Assembly: GCA_009617715.1 (NCBI GenBank)
Contig: VTFK01000149.1
Location: 1,798,001 to 1,862,000, forward strand
Length of the DNA: 64,000 nt
From: Plectrocnemia conspersa
Taxonomy: Eukaryota > Arthropoda > Insecta > Trichoptera > Polycentropodidae
Reading direction: 5' to 3'
A model generated the notes under the pieces. It searched no databases and had not been told where the DNA came from. It saw only the letters and a list, made by a program, of their open reading frames with translations. Shown here in pieces: positions 13,092 through 28,000 of this stretch; the stretch's first letter is position 1, and each line of letters starts with the position of its first letter. The position numbers and the translations under genes were made by a program.

Positions 13092-16000
13092 GTGAGTTAT
13101 ATTTACAATGTGAATTTTTATAAAAAATGTTTATTATTATATTGTGAATATGTATTTTTTTAATTGTGTATAATGAACAATTAATTTTTTGCTAAAAAAT
13201 GTTAGCGTAGGCGATTTAGAAATTAATAATTTATTACATATCTGAAATCGGATTTGAATCGTTAAATTATACAAATCGTTTTATGCATTTAACACTTCCT
13301 TAGTAACAATAAAGTTAATTAATAGTTAATAGTAAAAACTATTTAAAATTACATCTGATAATTTTGATTATTTAGAATCCTTTCCAAAAGTTTTATATGT
13401 GTAATATATTGTGGGAATTTCTAATTTTATTTATAAATTCTAAACTCTCATATGCAATTTTTATATATTGCTTATGTATTATTTATATTTATAAATCATT
13501 AATCACCTGCTTGACTTTTTTTTTTATATTTTAAATACGAATATATAGATTTTAACAATTAATAGTATATTAAGATTTTATTGTTATCAATTATTTAAAA
13601 ATATAATATTTAGGAATAGCTATTTTATATCTTACAATAATAATTTATTTTAATTTAAAATTAAGATTTAAGTTAAAAAATTTAGTAAATTTATTAATAA
13701 ATATTTATATAATTTATTCTTTTACTTAAGATAGATTATTAATATTATTTTTGATTATAAAATCATTAATTATTATATTTCATTTAAATTTTGGACTTAT
13801 TTGATGTTAAATAATTTATATGTTTGAGAACTTTATAAGTTAATTAACGAATTTCATTACGGGATTACCTAACATATATTGTTTTAAATAAAAAAGTACA
13901 TTTCTGGTATTAATTTTAATATTTAATAGCATAATTCATTATAAATTTAATGTTTTGTAATTAAATATATCAGTTACAAATTATAGAGAATATAACGACA
14001 ATTTCTAAATTGCAATATATTAAAATTAGTCAAATTACAGTTAACAATATAAAAAATTGTTATTGCGATTTCTATGAAAATATGTATAAACAAAATGTAA
14101 TTATTTGATTGCTATAAAAAAAATGACTAATCTTCAAAAAACCCAATAAATTATTATATTTTTTTAGCACCTAATATGAGTAATGCACTTTTATTATTAG
14201 GATAGCAAAAATAGAGAATGAAAGTTTTAGTATTTTTTCAGTAGATTTTTATAACAATTGATGATATTATTATTTGGTTTTGTAGTGTCTCTTCAGTGAC
14301 AATGAATTGATGCTTTTTAAGATTACTTATGCATCTTAATAGTGGGAAATAAATGACATTGCTAACTTAATTTTAATCATATATAATATCAGTATTTTCT
14401 TGTATGTGCTATATAGGTGATATCAACGCGCGTACTATCGCAACTTTTAAACGCTTCCTACAAATAATGAATTGTGTAACTTTTTCATTTGCAACATATT
14501 CCCATAATTATCAGTAAAACTGTCATTTTTCTCTTTGACGAGTATTTGTTCTCGTAAGAAACATCCTTTTCATTCTCGCAACCATGAGAAATTGCGACCT
14601 TGTTTGCGTTTGAGTAATCGAATTGAACCATGAACGAATTGTTTCGAACACCACCGGATACACGGTTTCCATCTCGAAGATATTAAATGAAAAAAATATT
14701 TACATGTCATTGAGAAAGAGTGACAAGGCGATTCGGAACAATTGTAGAACTGTCAATGGAAATAATGACAAGGCATTATTTATAACAGTAATTGAGTTAT
14801 CGATTCGGCGTATCAAGGTAAATTATTTTATACGATCAAACATAGCTCCATGACTAATATATAAACAATATAATAGGAAATCCTTTTTTTTCAATATGAC
14901 ATTTCGTAATTGCAGAGCAATGTCATACCTACAATTCCTAGACTATGACCTTAAAGCCTACACTGAGTTTTTGGGTCAATCCTTTCTCGTTACAGGATAT
15001 GCAAATTTGTCAGACAGAGAATCACAATGAAAATATGTATTTTTCGACTACATGAATGAATTGTGTTTCTTAAATTCATGAATGAGTTTAATAGTAAATA
15101 ATATTTTTTGGTAAAAATATACTCGCTGGCCTTGTGAAAATCGATAGGTAAATATTCATTTATGTATTTATGAATGAGACGCTCGTTAGAGTTCAAGTTT
15201 AACTAATGTTAATTGATATTAGATATCAACTTGATATTTTTATGATCTTGATTAAGATTAAATTCGGGAAAAACCGACGAGCTGCTAAATTGTCGTTTAA
15301 TTAGTTACTTCATGATTTATAAATCGATTATTAATGCATTATAAAAACGCAATAAGAAAATATAAAGTTTTTCAATTGAAAATTCTTTAGACTAGTAAAG
15401 AACGCCTACTTTTATGTTAAATTTATATTTTAAATGCAATTAACTAAATGGAAAGTTTAGTTTACAACACTTTACTTAAATTTTATATCAATGATTTTAT
15501 TTCATGTGTTTTAATCTACATAGTTAAAATCAGGAGCTATTTAATATCTCGTTGTCTGGTATTACAAAAAATATATGCGCTAATTAAAAGATTGATCCTA
15601 TAATATAAATTCTTAGATTTTTTAATAAAATTTTCACACTACATATATTTTTTATATATATTTATTTACTTAATAAAAAATTGTTTTAACTTAAACTATT
15701 TTAAACAACAGATTTCTTTTTTTTATTAAGGTTTAATCGCTATTTTTTAATTTGTTTTGTAGTTAATTAAAGTTTAAGTTATGAATTAGTACTAGTACTA
15801 TAAAAGTACGGCAATAAATATTGCATGGAACTATAAAAATACCCTATATTATTTTTTTGGTTGCATTATATTTGTTTATTGTACAAAATGCATAATTTAT
15901 TTTAATGTGTAAATAAAAATTTTGTATTTAGAGTCTAAATTGATAGACAATTGGTTAAAGAGTTTGGTTTTGAATCATGCTCAGTTGGTGATGAAAGTGA

Positions 16001-19000
16001 TTAGTGATGTGGCATAGTGTATTTTATGTTCTTTGGAGGAAGCTTTGACGAATAAGAGATAAGGCAATTTGCGAAGCAATCGCATTAGGGTCTAACTCCA
16101 CCTCCAAATCCACCTTATGCGACCGTCCAATAATTACAAAGGATAGTTCAAACTATAATTACTATGTGTGACTTTCTAATCTTATGAAAATAATTATATA
16201 TATAATTAATTAATAAGGTAATTTCTGGGTATTCGTGGTAATTGATGGTTTTCAAAAGTCTGCGAGGCAATTTTGCAATACTGATTGTTCTGCCAATTTT
16301 TAATGTTATGTTAAATCAAACTATTGTCGCTTAAAAATGGCAAATGATTATGGTTTGAAATCTCACAATTTATTTTTTATTATTTGGTGTACTTATTTAT
16401 TATTTTTATTTAAAAAAATCATTTATTCATATTAAAATTATTTTATTTAATTTATTTAATTACAAAATTCTTTAAAAGTCAGATCCCTACATCTCATTGT
16501 GCAGAATTTATTCGGTCCTTAAGCAAAATATCATGATATCTAATTAGTCGGTTCCAACAAGTTACTAATATATGTAGCATTTAAAGTTTAATTATAACAA
16601 TTACGATTGCTTCATCAAAACGTATAAAAGCTTACTGTTTTTATTTTGGTTAGAAAAATTGATAATAAAAATAAAAAGACTTAATTACATTTTCGCAAAA
16701 CAATCAAATAAGTTTCTGACCATCATAAAGAATAAATAAACAGTTTTAATTAAATTGCGCTTCACAGCCTCATTTTTGTAAGCTTATCTTTATTTAAGTA
16801 AAAATATTAGGTTAATGACATATTAAATATGATATTAAGGACTACTTAGACATATTATTGTAATACAAAATATACACTTCAATATTAATGGCTTATTGTC
16901 ATATCATAATGGATTTATAACATACCTTCATAATGGCCTTTGACATATAATGACATTTGTTCAGTGAAAACGCATAAAATATATTAAAATTTACGATGAC
17001 CGACATGGCTTCTTATTTATTTTTAATATATTTCTTATCTTAACATGATTGCGTTATCATCTTATGTTTATTAAAACCTAATAATCGCAAGACTTTTTTG
17101 GTACAAAAGCCAATATAAAATCTGAATCAATAATTGAACTATCGGTATTCGCAAAATAGCTTTTTATATTTTTTAAATAATATTAAAGTTATACGATACA
17201 AATCTTGACAACAGTATCTTAAGAACAACTAAATAATACTGCTCTCTGCTCTTACATGTACCGGTATATCTCTTCCGGTGAACATCCAATCATAGGGCAA
17301 AAATAATAATAATCACAGGGAATTGAACTGTGATTTTGTCCACTGAAATTTAAAAATAAACAGACTAAAAGCAATATTTTGTTTTAAATTAATCACTGGA
17401 AAATTAAATATAGATACTACGTAGACAAATGTGTTTAACAAAAAAATTATTTACTTCACTTTTGTAGCTAATTTAGCTGTATGAGCTTGTGTATAAGTAT
17501 AAACTTATATTTTCCTAATTAGTTTGAACTGCAGGTTGTTTTTTTTATCTGTATTTGCCCAATTATTATAATGCATATATAAAAAAAGATAATTCACTTT
17601 GTATTTCATTATACAATATGAAAATATTTTTTTGCTTTCGCCGAATACCGTTTTTGCTTTCATCGAACGTTAGACACAAGCATAAATTAGCACCGTGCAA
17701 TCTTCGCGTTCGATTGCGACACGTTTTTTTGGCATCAGAACACAAACGCAGAATATTTTCAAAGAGGAAACCAAAACCACATATTAGTATAACTATAAAA
17801 TGACACTTTTAACCGCAGATTACCGATAAAGAATTCAACGCGCGGTTTGATCGCAACCCGACTCGCACGTGCCGATTAATAACCGACCAATGTTTTTTAT
17901 TCTATCGTTCAAAACCTAATAGTGTTTTATTGTACCGCCGGTGTGTATGTATTAAAATTTCTCTTCGTTTTGCCACAATAAAAGTGACGCAGTGTGTCCC
18001 CGATATTTTGAATGGATGTGAAAAATCGAAACATCTTCGTCTCCATACATAATATAGTCGCTCATACATAAATCATAAAGGTCGGTCGAAATGTACATAT
18101 GTACAAACATTTTTTTGTCTTTGATGAATAAAACTTTCAAAAAGTGTATTTTTTACGTAGGCGAAACTTATAGTTGATCGCGATAATTGATTATGCGATT
18201 TTTGTAACAGACGTAATTGGTTTAGGATGGAGGGTGCGTTGTGCACGCGATTTGTTATCGTTGGTTTGGAAAGATAATCGAGTATGCATTGCAAGGTGTA
18301 ATTACATAACTAATTGTGGGCTTGTGACATTTTCTCTAAAGGTGTGAAACATTCTAATGTTAAAACTAGTTCGCAAAACATTTTTTTTCCTAATAATCGG
18401 ATGCAAAGTATAGAAAATATTTCTGATGCATTTTATTAAAAAATAATTTTAAATTAGAACTGTTTTAAACCTATTCGATATTGTTCATAAAGCTTATTAT
18501 TTTAATATTGCTATTAATTTATGATAGCGCAATTGTGATAAGCAGAAATAACTTCAGCAAAAGTTTATTTTTTAATTAACAAATCATTGAATGAACCTTT
18601 AACTTACATGAATTTTAAACATATAATGTAAGATCAACATAAAGGCAGTGTTATCAAACGGTTACAAAAACTTTTTTCTTTACTTTCCAAAATATATTGT
18701 GAAATAGCTTGCCATAGGATTGTTAAATGTATATACATATGTGCTATAGAAAATCTGTAAAAATAAAAAATATTTTTTTTTATATATATTGGAAGCCATG
18801 TTCTAAAAACAGCAGCTTTTTAAAATATATCACTTAAATTAAGAAGTATAATATCTAAAAATAAGTTTCTACAAAAATTAGATTTTTGCTCTTTGGCTAT
18901 AATTTTACCATATTTTTATTAGCAATAATGATATATTAGACAGTCAAAAATATTAATCTTTAATAAATAAAAACATAATGGTAGATTGAGTACTTACTGT

Positions 19001-22000
19001 TATTAGAATTAATTTGTTTGACTTGAAGTATCTTATTTTAAGAGAATTTACAGATAAATACATATATACAAAGGCATAGCCATAATAATGGGGCACCTCA
19101 ATAAATGATTTATATCCTCAAAAATCGTAAAGAGATAAATAAAAAAGTAACTAAGACTGTTTAATGTGTTTATTTTAAATTTATTTTCAATATATACAAT
19201 AGTAAGTCCACCCTTAGCTATAATTACAGCTGCAACTCTATTTGGCATACTGTCAACTAATGACTTGCGGGTGGACGGAAACAATTTTCTCCATTCCATC
19301 TGCAATTTTTCTCGCAGCTTAATTTTGGGTTTGAAATTGTACTGGGCAATCTTTGCAACCAAATTTTGGTTATAAATGCTCTATAAGATTTAGGTCTAGT
19401 GACTGTGTAGGCCATCATAAAAACGTCAAGCCTTTTGACGCATTTTTGAAGCATTTTTGAAGCCTTTTCTTGCTGGAATGGTAGCATGGTCTATGCTTGG
19501 AAATATTTTCCAGTAGGAATCCATTAAAGTGGATTCTAACATTGAAATATTCACTATTCATACTAGAGTACGCTCGGGATAATGATGCCGGTTTGTTATT
19601 GTGTGCGTGTACATGTATATGAGAGGGAGAAGCGATGTAGCGTGTACTTCATTGTCTCGCTTTCTCTTTTAAGGACAGTCGCTGATTCGTCAACGCTGGT
19701 ATTCGTCATTAAAGTGCAGTGTGGCACAGAAGTTCGATCTTCTCTAGTGATTTATTTTAAATAATTTTGTGTTGATATTGGTTTAAAACCCAGATATGCC
19801 CACTGTCCCATGGGTAGGTCACTAAACTCGTGCCACTCTTTTTTATTTATAAAATAAATTTTAAGAGAACAAAATTTCTTGGGCATATCTGGGTTAATTG
19901 GTATCAAGGCTTCAAATATACACTGTAAGTTATTCGTTCTCTTACTCGTGGATTAAAATATTTTAATTATTTTTCCATTAATCCGTACGTTGTTGGTTTT
20001 TTTACACTATTCTCTGTAAGGGTTAAAAAAGTTATTATTCTTATCGTTGCGCCAATGATAATTTTTTAATTTATTAAATGGATTCTAGTGATTTAATAGA
20101 ATCGTCGAGCCATTAAACAATCTGCGAATAATTTCTTTCCTCATTTTATATCTTTTTATTTTTGAAGAATAGCTAAAGACTTCATTATTTTTTTGACTAG
20201 TGAAAGATTTTGAATTTTGCAAATATTTAATTAATGACATCAATGTCTGGTTTCTTCGATTATATAATATATTTTTAATTGTCCGTTGAAATTTCCAACT
20301 TAGCTCAGATGTATGTACATATATTTTCTTTTAAAATAAAAAATAAAATATTCTTTTGAGCCACACAGTTCACGCACACAATAACAAACCGGAATCCTTA
20401 TACCGAGCGTACTCTACAGTGTACAGGTTTCATACCCCTGCTGTTGCCATGAAACCCAAGCCCATTTGACTACTACGCAATCAATAAGATATTTTTCTCC
20501 AACTTTTCGAGGCAGGGGTTCCAAAATCTTAAAAAAATTATTGCTCAAAAAAATTTAGTTTAAATAAAGTTTTTAATATTTTTTTATATTAAATTTTTTA
20601 GTTTAAAATTATCTCAAGTTGGATTCATCGGATCAAATGAAATGAAAATGTCCAATCTCGGTGTTTACGGGCCACTCTAACCTTCGAGTTTTATTTATTT
20701 CTGAAAGCCACACATTATTGAGCTTTCTAGTCACCATCCGCGGAAAAAATAAATGGCCCTTCAACAGCCAGCTTTGATGACATTTTTCGACGATTGTTAA
20801 GGGACTCATGAACCAACATTCGATTTTCCTGGGCATTTGTCTTTTTTATTTTCTTCCAGTCATTGGTTTTCATTTGTAAGAACCATATTCATTAAATCGT
20901 TTTGAAGCATTCTGGACACCTTATCATGAACTAATGTGAACTAATGTGTTAAAATTGTAGCGACAAATAAATGCCGAAATCACGCAACTGAACATTAAGG
21001 TAACTTAATTTAACCTACAATATTTTTTAAGACTCAGTGAGCAATTATAGCCGACAAATTTCTTTGTATAGTTCTCAGAATTACGGTTAAAACTATCTGC
21101 TAAAATATTTCGGTCAGACTATGCACTTGTAAAGAGTAACACGCCATTTTAAGCGGTGCCCCATTATTATGGTCAAGGCTGTATATGAACTATGTATTAT
21201 GACTATAGAAATTCAATAATTTAGAATTTTTTTTGCTTCAGAATATAACTCATTTATTTTTTATTGCTGTGTCAAAAAAAAAAAATCAAATCTCATACCA
21301 TAACAAACTATTGTAAGTCACAAAATTAAAATAAAAAACAATTTTTAGAAGGTTGTTAAATTGGCCCATTTTTATTGTTTGTGATACATCTTTAAATTTT
21401 TTTAAGTTTACCTTGTAATCGTTTATCTCTATATAAATGGTTTGAATTAAACTATTTTGTATGGCATTAGATATGCACATAAACTTTATAATGTTATTAC
21501 AGAATTAAAAAATATATTCTACCATTTACATTATTTTAAAACAATGCTCAATAAAGTTAGTTAAATATTAACTGAATGCTACGTTTAAGAATGTTGAATA
21601 TCTTGTCACATATGTACATTGCATATACATATGTACATATTATAATACAATTTTTAACTATTCATATAAAATAAAAAATATAAATTATGAATCTCCTTAA
21701 TTTTATATAAATATTAATTTTAATTGCGTTTCCTTGCCGTATATTTTTCCGTGTCTTTTCATACATTCTAATTAAATCTTGACCTTACATTGAAAACAAT
21801 CAAACATTACATACACTCTACAATTAACATTTTTTTAAACATACACATGCGTATTTTTTTCATAAGCAAGTCGAACGATCCCGGATTCGCGTTTGTCTAT
21901 TCGCAGCGAATGCGAATTTTTATTACTTAGCCAACCAAAAAATTTGCGCCCATCGCATAACAATGAACTTGTGCAACAGTGACGCAACAACCGCACTGAT

Positions 22001-25000
22001 CCACAAGAACTAGATCCGTCTCTCTGTGTGTCTGGTGTTCATCTCTGACCTCAAGAAGACGCACGCCGTTCCACATACCGAATGCGAAACCGAAAGTCAA
22101 CACTCGACGCTCGAAGTCCATAAACGATTCTATTATATATTATTACTTTCAACCGTGTAATTGTGAATCGTTACCTCATCGTTAAATGAAATTTGACTTT
22201 CGTTCTGATGATTATATTTAGTGATGCGTTTTTCCTGAGGAAATCAGATTGTTTAATCTTCAACCACTAGATTACATTTTTTTAAGCGTCAATTTAGTCC
22301 ACAAAAAGCGTTGAGAATTGAATGTTTTATGCAAGTCACTGACAGTCTTTGACACCTGCTAAATTGTTTAATATAATTTTACACAATATATTCATAATCA
22401 ATGTCGGTAGGCTTTAGTGAACCAGCGCTAGAATAGGGAGCACTAAACACTGAAATCCAGGTAAACGTAGTCTACCGAAAGTTTGTAATGAACTCTGACG
22501 TGTGTTTTGCTCGTAATAGAGTACTGCAGGGATCTAATTTAAATAATCTGATTTACCCTCTCATCCAAGTTTTTATGATGCATATAATTGGCAGTGCAGC
22601 GAAATATATATTACTTTTAGATTTATTAATTATTCATGAATAATTCATAATAATATTTTTTCACACAACACTTTTGTTAATATATAGTTAATATAATAAT
22701 TAACTTTTAATAATATGTAATATTGTTGTATCACTCTTTTCTTAAATAATATTTCTGCACATTTATTTATTTTACCTTACAACGGAAAAGTTAAAATTAT
22801 TGCTACAATTTTTTTCTGACCAAATTACACTTGATTACTCAGACTCTTTTTTACTGAATATATTTTTACTTTACGCCTGTGTTTTGCGGGGACGTAATTT
22901 AATTCTTTTTTTAGTGGGGGGCAAATGTTGGCCAGTCAGTTGTTTTCGTTCCATTAAAATTCATAGTATTTCATTAAATGACATGCATTTTTCTGATCAA
23001 ATTCAAGGTTTAGAATTCACGCCAAAAGTGCAAATGCTCATTTATTTTGATTTCATATTTATTATATTTTAAATAATATGACCACAAAAAATAGAGGAGC
23101 GCAAAATATATTAATCTCTTCTCAGAAGTTAAAAATTCACGTCAAAAGCAATGAAATTATGTCGGCGCTGTCGCAGTGTAATTTACCATTCATAATACGA
23201 ATTTTATAATAATATTACAAATTAAATGAAAAACATAAAAACCGAATTTTGACCAATAGAAGGGCACAAAAAACAATTATCCCTTCTCAGAAGCCAAAAA
23301 TCCACGTCAAAAGCAATAAAATCGTGCCGTCTCCGTCACAGTGGGAACGCTCGTTACCGAGCGTTCCCACTGCGCCGGCGCCGACACGATTTTATTGCTT
23401 TTGACGTGAATTTTTGACTTCTGAGAAGTGATAATTGTTTTTGCACCCTCCTATTGATCAAATTTCAGTTTGAATATACTTTGACCAACTCTTTTATATC
23501 AGAAGTGGTTTGAATATACCTTCATAAACTAATATATATGATGAAATATGAAAGATGTGTCATCTGTATGTACTTCTTCATCCGCTTATTTTTTCCCAAA
23601 CATGATTTAGCTTAATTTTGGACTTGACTATATTATAATTAGTTTTAGAACTTTCATTGGGTTAGGTTTCGGTTTAAACAGCAAATGGACGTTTCGCAAC
23701 TGTCAAATTGAATTTCATAGACATTTTAGAGCAACATATAATTTCACTAGCGCCAATCAGTTAATTTATATTTTCGCTAATAGAAATATGTTTTTACTGA
23801 ATAAAAAGATGATTAGACTTTTCACTGAAAAATACACATTTACTGTATGTAACATTTACACATCGTATGTAAATGTATATATTACAAAATATGTAAAATT
23901 TAAAATCATATAATTTTACTAGCATCTGTCAGATAAATTATATTTTCACTGGTAAAAATATATTTCTATTAGAGAAAATGTATTTCGATATGATTTCACT
24001 GAAATGACATATTTTGACAAATATGTTTTTTTATGGATTTATTAATTATTAATTAATTTAAATTTAATTATTTTTAATAGTATTTTTTCTAATAATATTA
24101 AGGCAATATTATCTGGTTATTTTCCTTCTTTTAGTAAAATTAAAATTTGAGCTACATTCTATTGGGTTGGAAAGTAATTTAATCTTATTACTTAGTTGAA
24201 TATCATAAAAATGATGGCGGAATAGCGAAAATTATAATATAAATAATATATATTTGTATTATTAATAGTTATTATGCCTATACAAATAAATTAATGCTAT
24301 TGATTACCTTTTCAAAGCGGAATTTCAAAGATCAAATTTTTGCCCTAGCCTAAATAAAAACCGCATTTGAAGTGACAACTGTCCATTAACAAAAAAATGA
24401 TTGATTGATGATCTTTGGTTATAAGTCACTTGTTTTTTAAACCTAAACTTTCAAGGTAGCGAAAGCTCACTAATTTAGATAATAAAAATACGCAATGATA
24501 GTCATAAAATATAAAATTTAAATGATAAAAATTAATTATACTTACAAAAAATATGTCTTTACGATTTTTTAGATGCATATATTCTTTGTAACAATAGAAT
24601 TATACTTGTGCTCGACATGATTTATTGCTGAATATAATTTGCCACTTAAACTATAATTTGTATTAATTTAAGGACACAATTTATTTTTATTTACAATAAA
24701 TAAATAAACTCACTTACTTAACAATTTTTGTAAGTAAACGTTAAATAAATGTTTACCTACAGTTGGCTTCAAGCGAATCGTGTCAATGATTGAACTCTTC
24801 TTGATTTGACATGTGAACTTTGCACAGAAATTGTAGAAATAAGTGTTCGTGAAGCTGCCGGCGAAATCTTATTTTTTTACCAGTGAAAGGTACGTATAAA
24901 AAGTAGCGAAAGTAGCATTAAATCTTTTAGATGAACCGAGGTCACAAACTAATCCATAAAACGATATGTTTCTCGATCAAGGTTGACCTTTTAAATAGAC

Positions 25001-28000
25001 ATTTTCATTTCGTGATCATATTAATTTCTTCGTTTAATAGAAAGCTGTTATTATCTAAGTACGTTTATTATTTAGAAAAAATATTATTTCACAACTTTGA
25101 ATGTCGTTTATATATTTGATTATCTATAAAAAAAAATACTTATATATTTAACCATCGTGTGTTTAGATCTCAGCAAAAATTATGCACATAAATTATGATT
25201 AAGTTTACGTTTGTCTTTAAAATTATTATTATTTAACCTTTGAAAACCGTTTTGTGTGCAAAAATGGCAAATATTGTTATTATCGCAACAATGTTGTTAT
25301 AATCACTGAATATTCATCGATCATACTTGGATGTATTTATATAACTTAGATAAGAATTATGCAATGCTTGCGCAGAGTATGTATTTATGGCAAATTGACT
25401 CTTAAAATATATAAACGTTCAGAAAAAGTTAAAATAATATTGCTTTATTTTTGTTTGCTCGATAAATATATACATTTATTAAGCCTTGAAACACAGCATA
25501 AAAGGTGAATAATGATTTTTCTACTAATCTTTAAAATAAGTTGATTTTTCAGGCAATCTATTAATTAAAAATATATTAAAATAAATTATGCGAAACTTTA
25601 GTTCAACCTTGCTTATCAATAAAGGTACATACAATATTGTATATACAGTATTTTTAAATCACATGAACAGATGTCGTTTCGAATATCAGATTCAACTCAG
25701 ATGAATAAATTTTATATTTTTACAGAAAGGTAGTAATCTTATCTTTTTGGCAAAAAATCTGAAAAATTATTGAATTGTTATTTAATATTCTAAAATATTT
25801 TCTAACCTAAAAGTGTATAAGGTATTATTGTTTTCAAAGGGGTGTAAAAAATAAGTAATAAATTTTGACAAAAAATTGGACTCTTATGTACCAAGAGCTA
25901 TATATATATATATGTGTTGCTATTTAATTGTAAGCCGATGTATTAATTTTTCTACACTATTGTTATTGTATATATCTACTTTAAAGTTAACATTGTGTGT
26001 GTATTTTGCTTTTAACATTCACAAGCACTGTTTAACAAGCGGCTTTACTAAAGATGCCTTAGGGATAGTATACTCATTTAATTTACTATTCTTACAATTT
26101 TGATTACTATGACAATTTAATCAGCTATGATACTCTTTTATTGAACTTTTCATAAGTGCAAAGGCTTTAAAGTGAATTCATTATTTTACAATTGGATTTC
26201 TGAACCGTTTTAAATTGGTCTCATCAATCTGGTTACTTAACACTTTTCGTTTTAGGCTTAGAGCAACATTGCGAAACGATTTTGGATGTCGCAAATAAAA
26301 AAAAAACAACTTGATCGCACATACCGTTTAAAGTGCGAGATACAATAAAATATTCTGCGAAGTCGCTTTCGCCAGAGACATTGAGTTCGTGAGCAAACTC
26401 GAATGTTGCACGTTCGAAACACTACATCCATATTAAACGCTTAAATCAGACTTACCAAGACTTAGAATAAAAATGGTACGAGTCTTACTGCAACATTTTT
26501 ACATTTGCTTTCAGATAACTCTCCTGGTGTACCTGATCGATCCTTGCAACAGTGGAAGAAAATGTGCACATGGAGAGTATGGAGAAGATTGCGCTTTTGT
26601 ACCAGCTCCTCCTGGCAGGACTCCAGCCTGTGCGGCTCCTGGTTATACATACTGTGAAAATCTGGATCATTATCCTAAGTAAGCATTCAACTCAACACTG
26701 ACCTTTCTTACTATTTGATAATCAAAAATCGTACGCCATCTTAATCGATGATATTGCCATGCTTTATGTGGCACAACGCCATGCATGGCAATTGAGCTTC
26801 ATTGCATAAATATGTCTTAATATCCCTGGAGGACATTGCTGATTTTTAGTTGCGGTCGTTTAAACCGATTAACATTTTTTAGACATATCGTGCATCGACA
26901 ATCGACTGTTCTCCTTGACAACAAGAGATGAATATCAATGTTTGATCATGGACAACCTCATATGTTTTTCAATGTTTCAGCGATCTCATAAGACTTCTGG
27001 TCGACAAGGGCGAGTACGACTTGTCCACATTGCTTAGTGACGAAACCAGGGATGATTTTAGTGCCACTCGTCCATCTCAGGGCCCCTATGCGTATGGACC
27101 GCATTCGTTGAGTGGTATTCAAGGTATTAGCCTGGTGACAGAAAAGCCTTCTTACGTGTCAAAGCAACCATTGCTACCGCAGCAACCCATAATCCCATCA
27201 CAGCCGCAAGGACAGGAGCACCATGGCCAGGAGCAATATCATCCCAATGTACAATATACCGGGAATGGACAGTATCACGGTCAGGGAGGGTATCAAGGTC
27301 AACAATTTTTCGTACAGAACAAAGGAAACACACTACCACCGACAAGTGGTATGTTCCACCATTATCGATATGTTCTTTGAGCTATCTTCTTAACACGCTA
27401 ACTTTTATTTTTCGCAATACCAACGGACCGACGCAAAGTGTTACCGACTAATTAATTAACCATTTGACTCAAAATTAATTTATTTACTCAGTGGCACATA
27501 AGAAGCACTTACATATATGTATTTGTGTCGAATTTTTTAATATTATTCTTAAACATATTATATATTGAGGTTATTGGTTGAAAAATAATAATGTTGAAAG
27601 TATTGTTTCTACTTTTATTAATATAATTTATAAGCTTTTAATTTTAATTGCAAAAAATCATTAAAAGTCTGTCTAACTGAATTGGACATTTCATTAATAG
27701 TTTGATTTTTATGATATGTTTATCACCTTTTCGTTATAGCTTTTTCTTTTAAAACATAATTAAATTTTACACTAAATAATGATGATATTCAATGATTATT
27801 ACCTTTACAACAAAAAATATTGTTTCAGTTAAAAATTCTGAACAATTTTAAATAAAACATTTACCTTTTATTTACAAAATCATATTAATAATATAAAACT
27901 TTACTATATATTCATTTTTTATAATTACTCATTGTAGAATTAATCCGTAAGATTAGAAAAATTAAGGAAAACTTAATCTGTGATATTCGATCGGAATTAT

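Larger units (their letters stand above)
19150..20840 (-). pseudogene. Tc1-like transposase pseudogene
   Basis: Reading the minus strand downward, 20640-20836 has NKTRRLEWPVNTEIG, then SDESNL with the first catalytic Asp. 20420-20530 has a VKWAWVSWQQQGY block. After the nested MITE-A, 19490-19560 has LESTLMDSY. 19370-19480 has FQQEKAS (where FQQDNA is expected, so the second Asp is lost) and WPTQSLDLNLIEHL with the third catalytic residue, Glu. 19200-19300 ends with LVDSMPNRVAAVIIAKGGLT, the typical C-terminus. Several frameshifts and stops separate these blocks, so the gene is dead. Confidence 0.85.
19069..21181 (-). mobile_element. Tc1-like transposon, degenerate, interrupted by MITE-A
   Basis: The ends are inverted: CCATAATAATGGGGCACC near 19079-19097 and its reverse complement near 21155-21172. 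Each end is bounded by TA (19067-19068 and 21182-21183). Removing the nested 849-bp insert leaves about 1.26 kb, the usual size of a Tc1-type element. The minus-strand coding remnants match Tc1 transposase in the right order. Confidence 0.85.
13092..26514 (+). other. Intron 1 of the Spätzle-like gene (13.4 kb)
   Basis: The intron runs from GTGAGT (13092) to TTTGCTTTCAG (ends 26514). It contains a Tc1-like element with a nested MITE-A (19069-21181) and a long family X copy (22886-24030). Less AT-rich, complex blocks at 14400-14850, 17640-18300 and 21860-22140 are candidate intronic regulatory elements. The remainder is AT-rich with nothing recognisable. Confidence 0.8.

Noticed and set aside
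24160..24200. GGGTTGGAAAGTAATTTAATC, resembling a mariner end
   Set aside because: Only about 20 bases match the general pattern, with no partner end or transposase nearby.
25895..25914. TA-dinucleotide run as a functional element
   Set aside because: Ordinary microsatellite in AT-rich DNA.
26473..26514. ATG at 26473 as the start of the Spätzle-like protein
   Set aside because: It lies upstream of a strong acceptor ending at 26514; exon 1 at 13053 gives a better signal peptide and exact phase.
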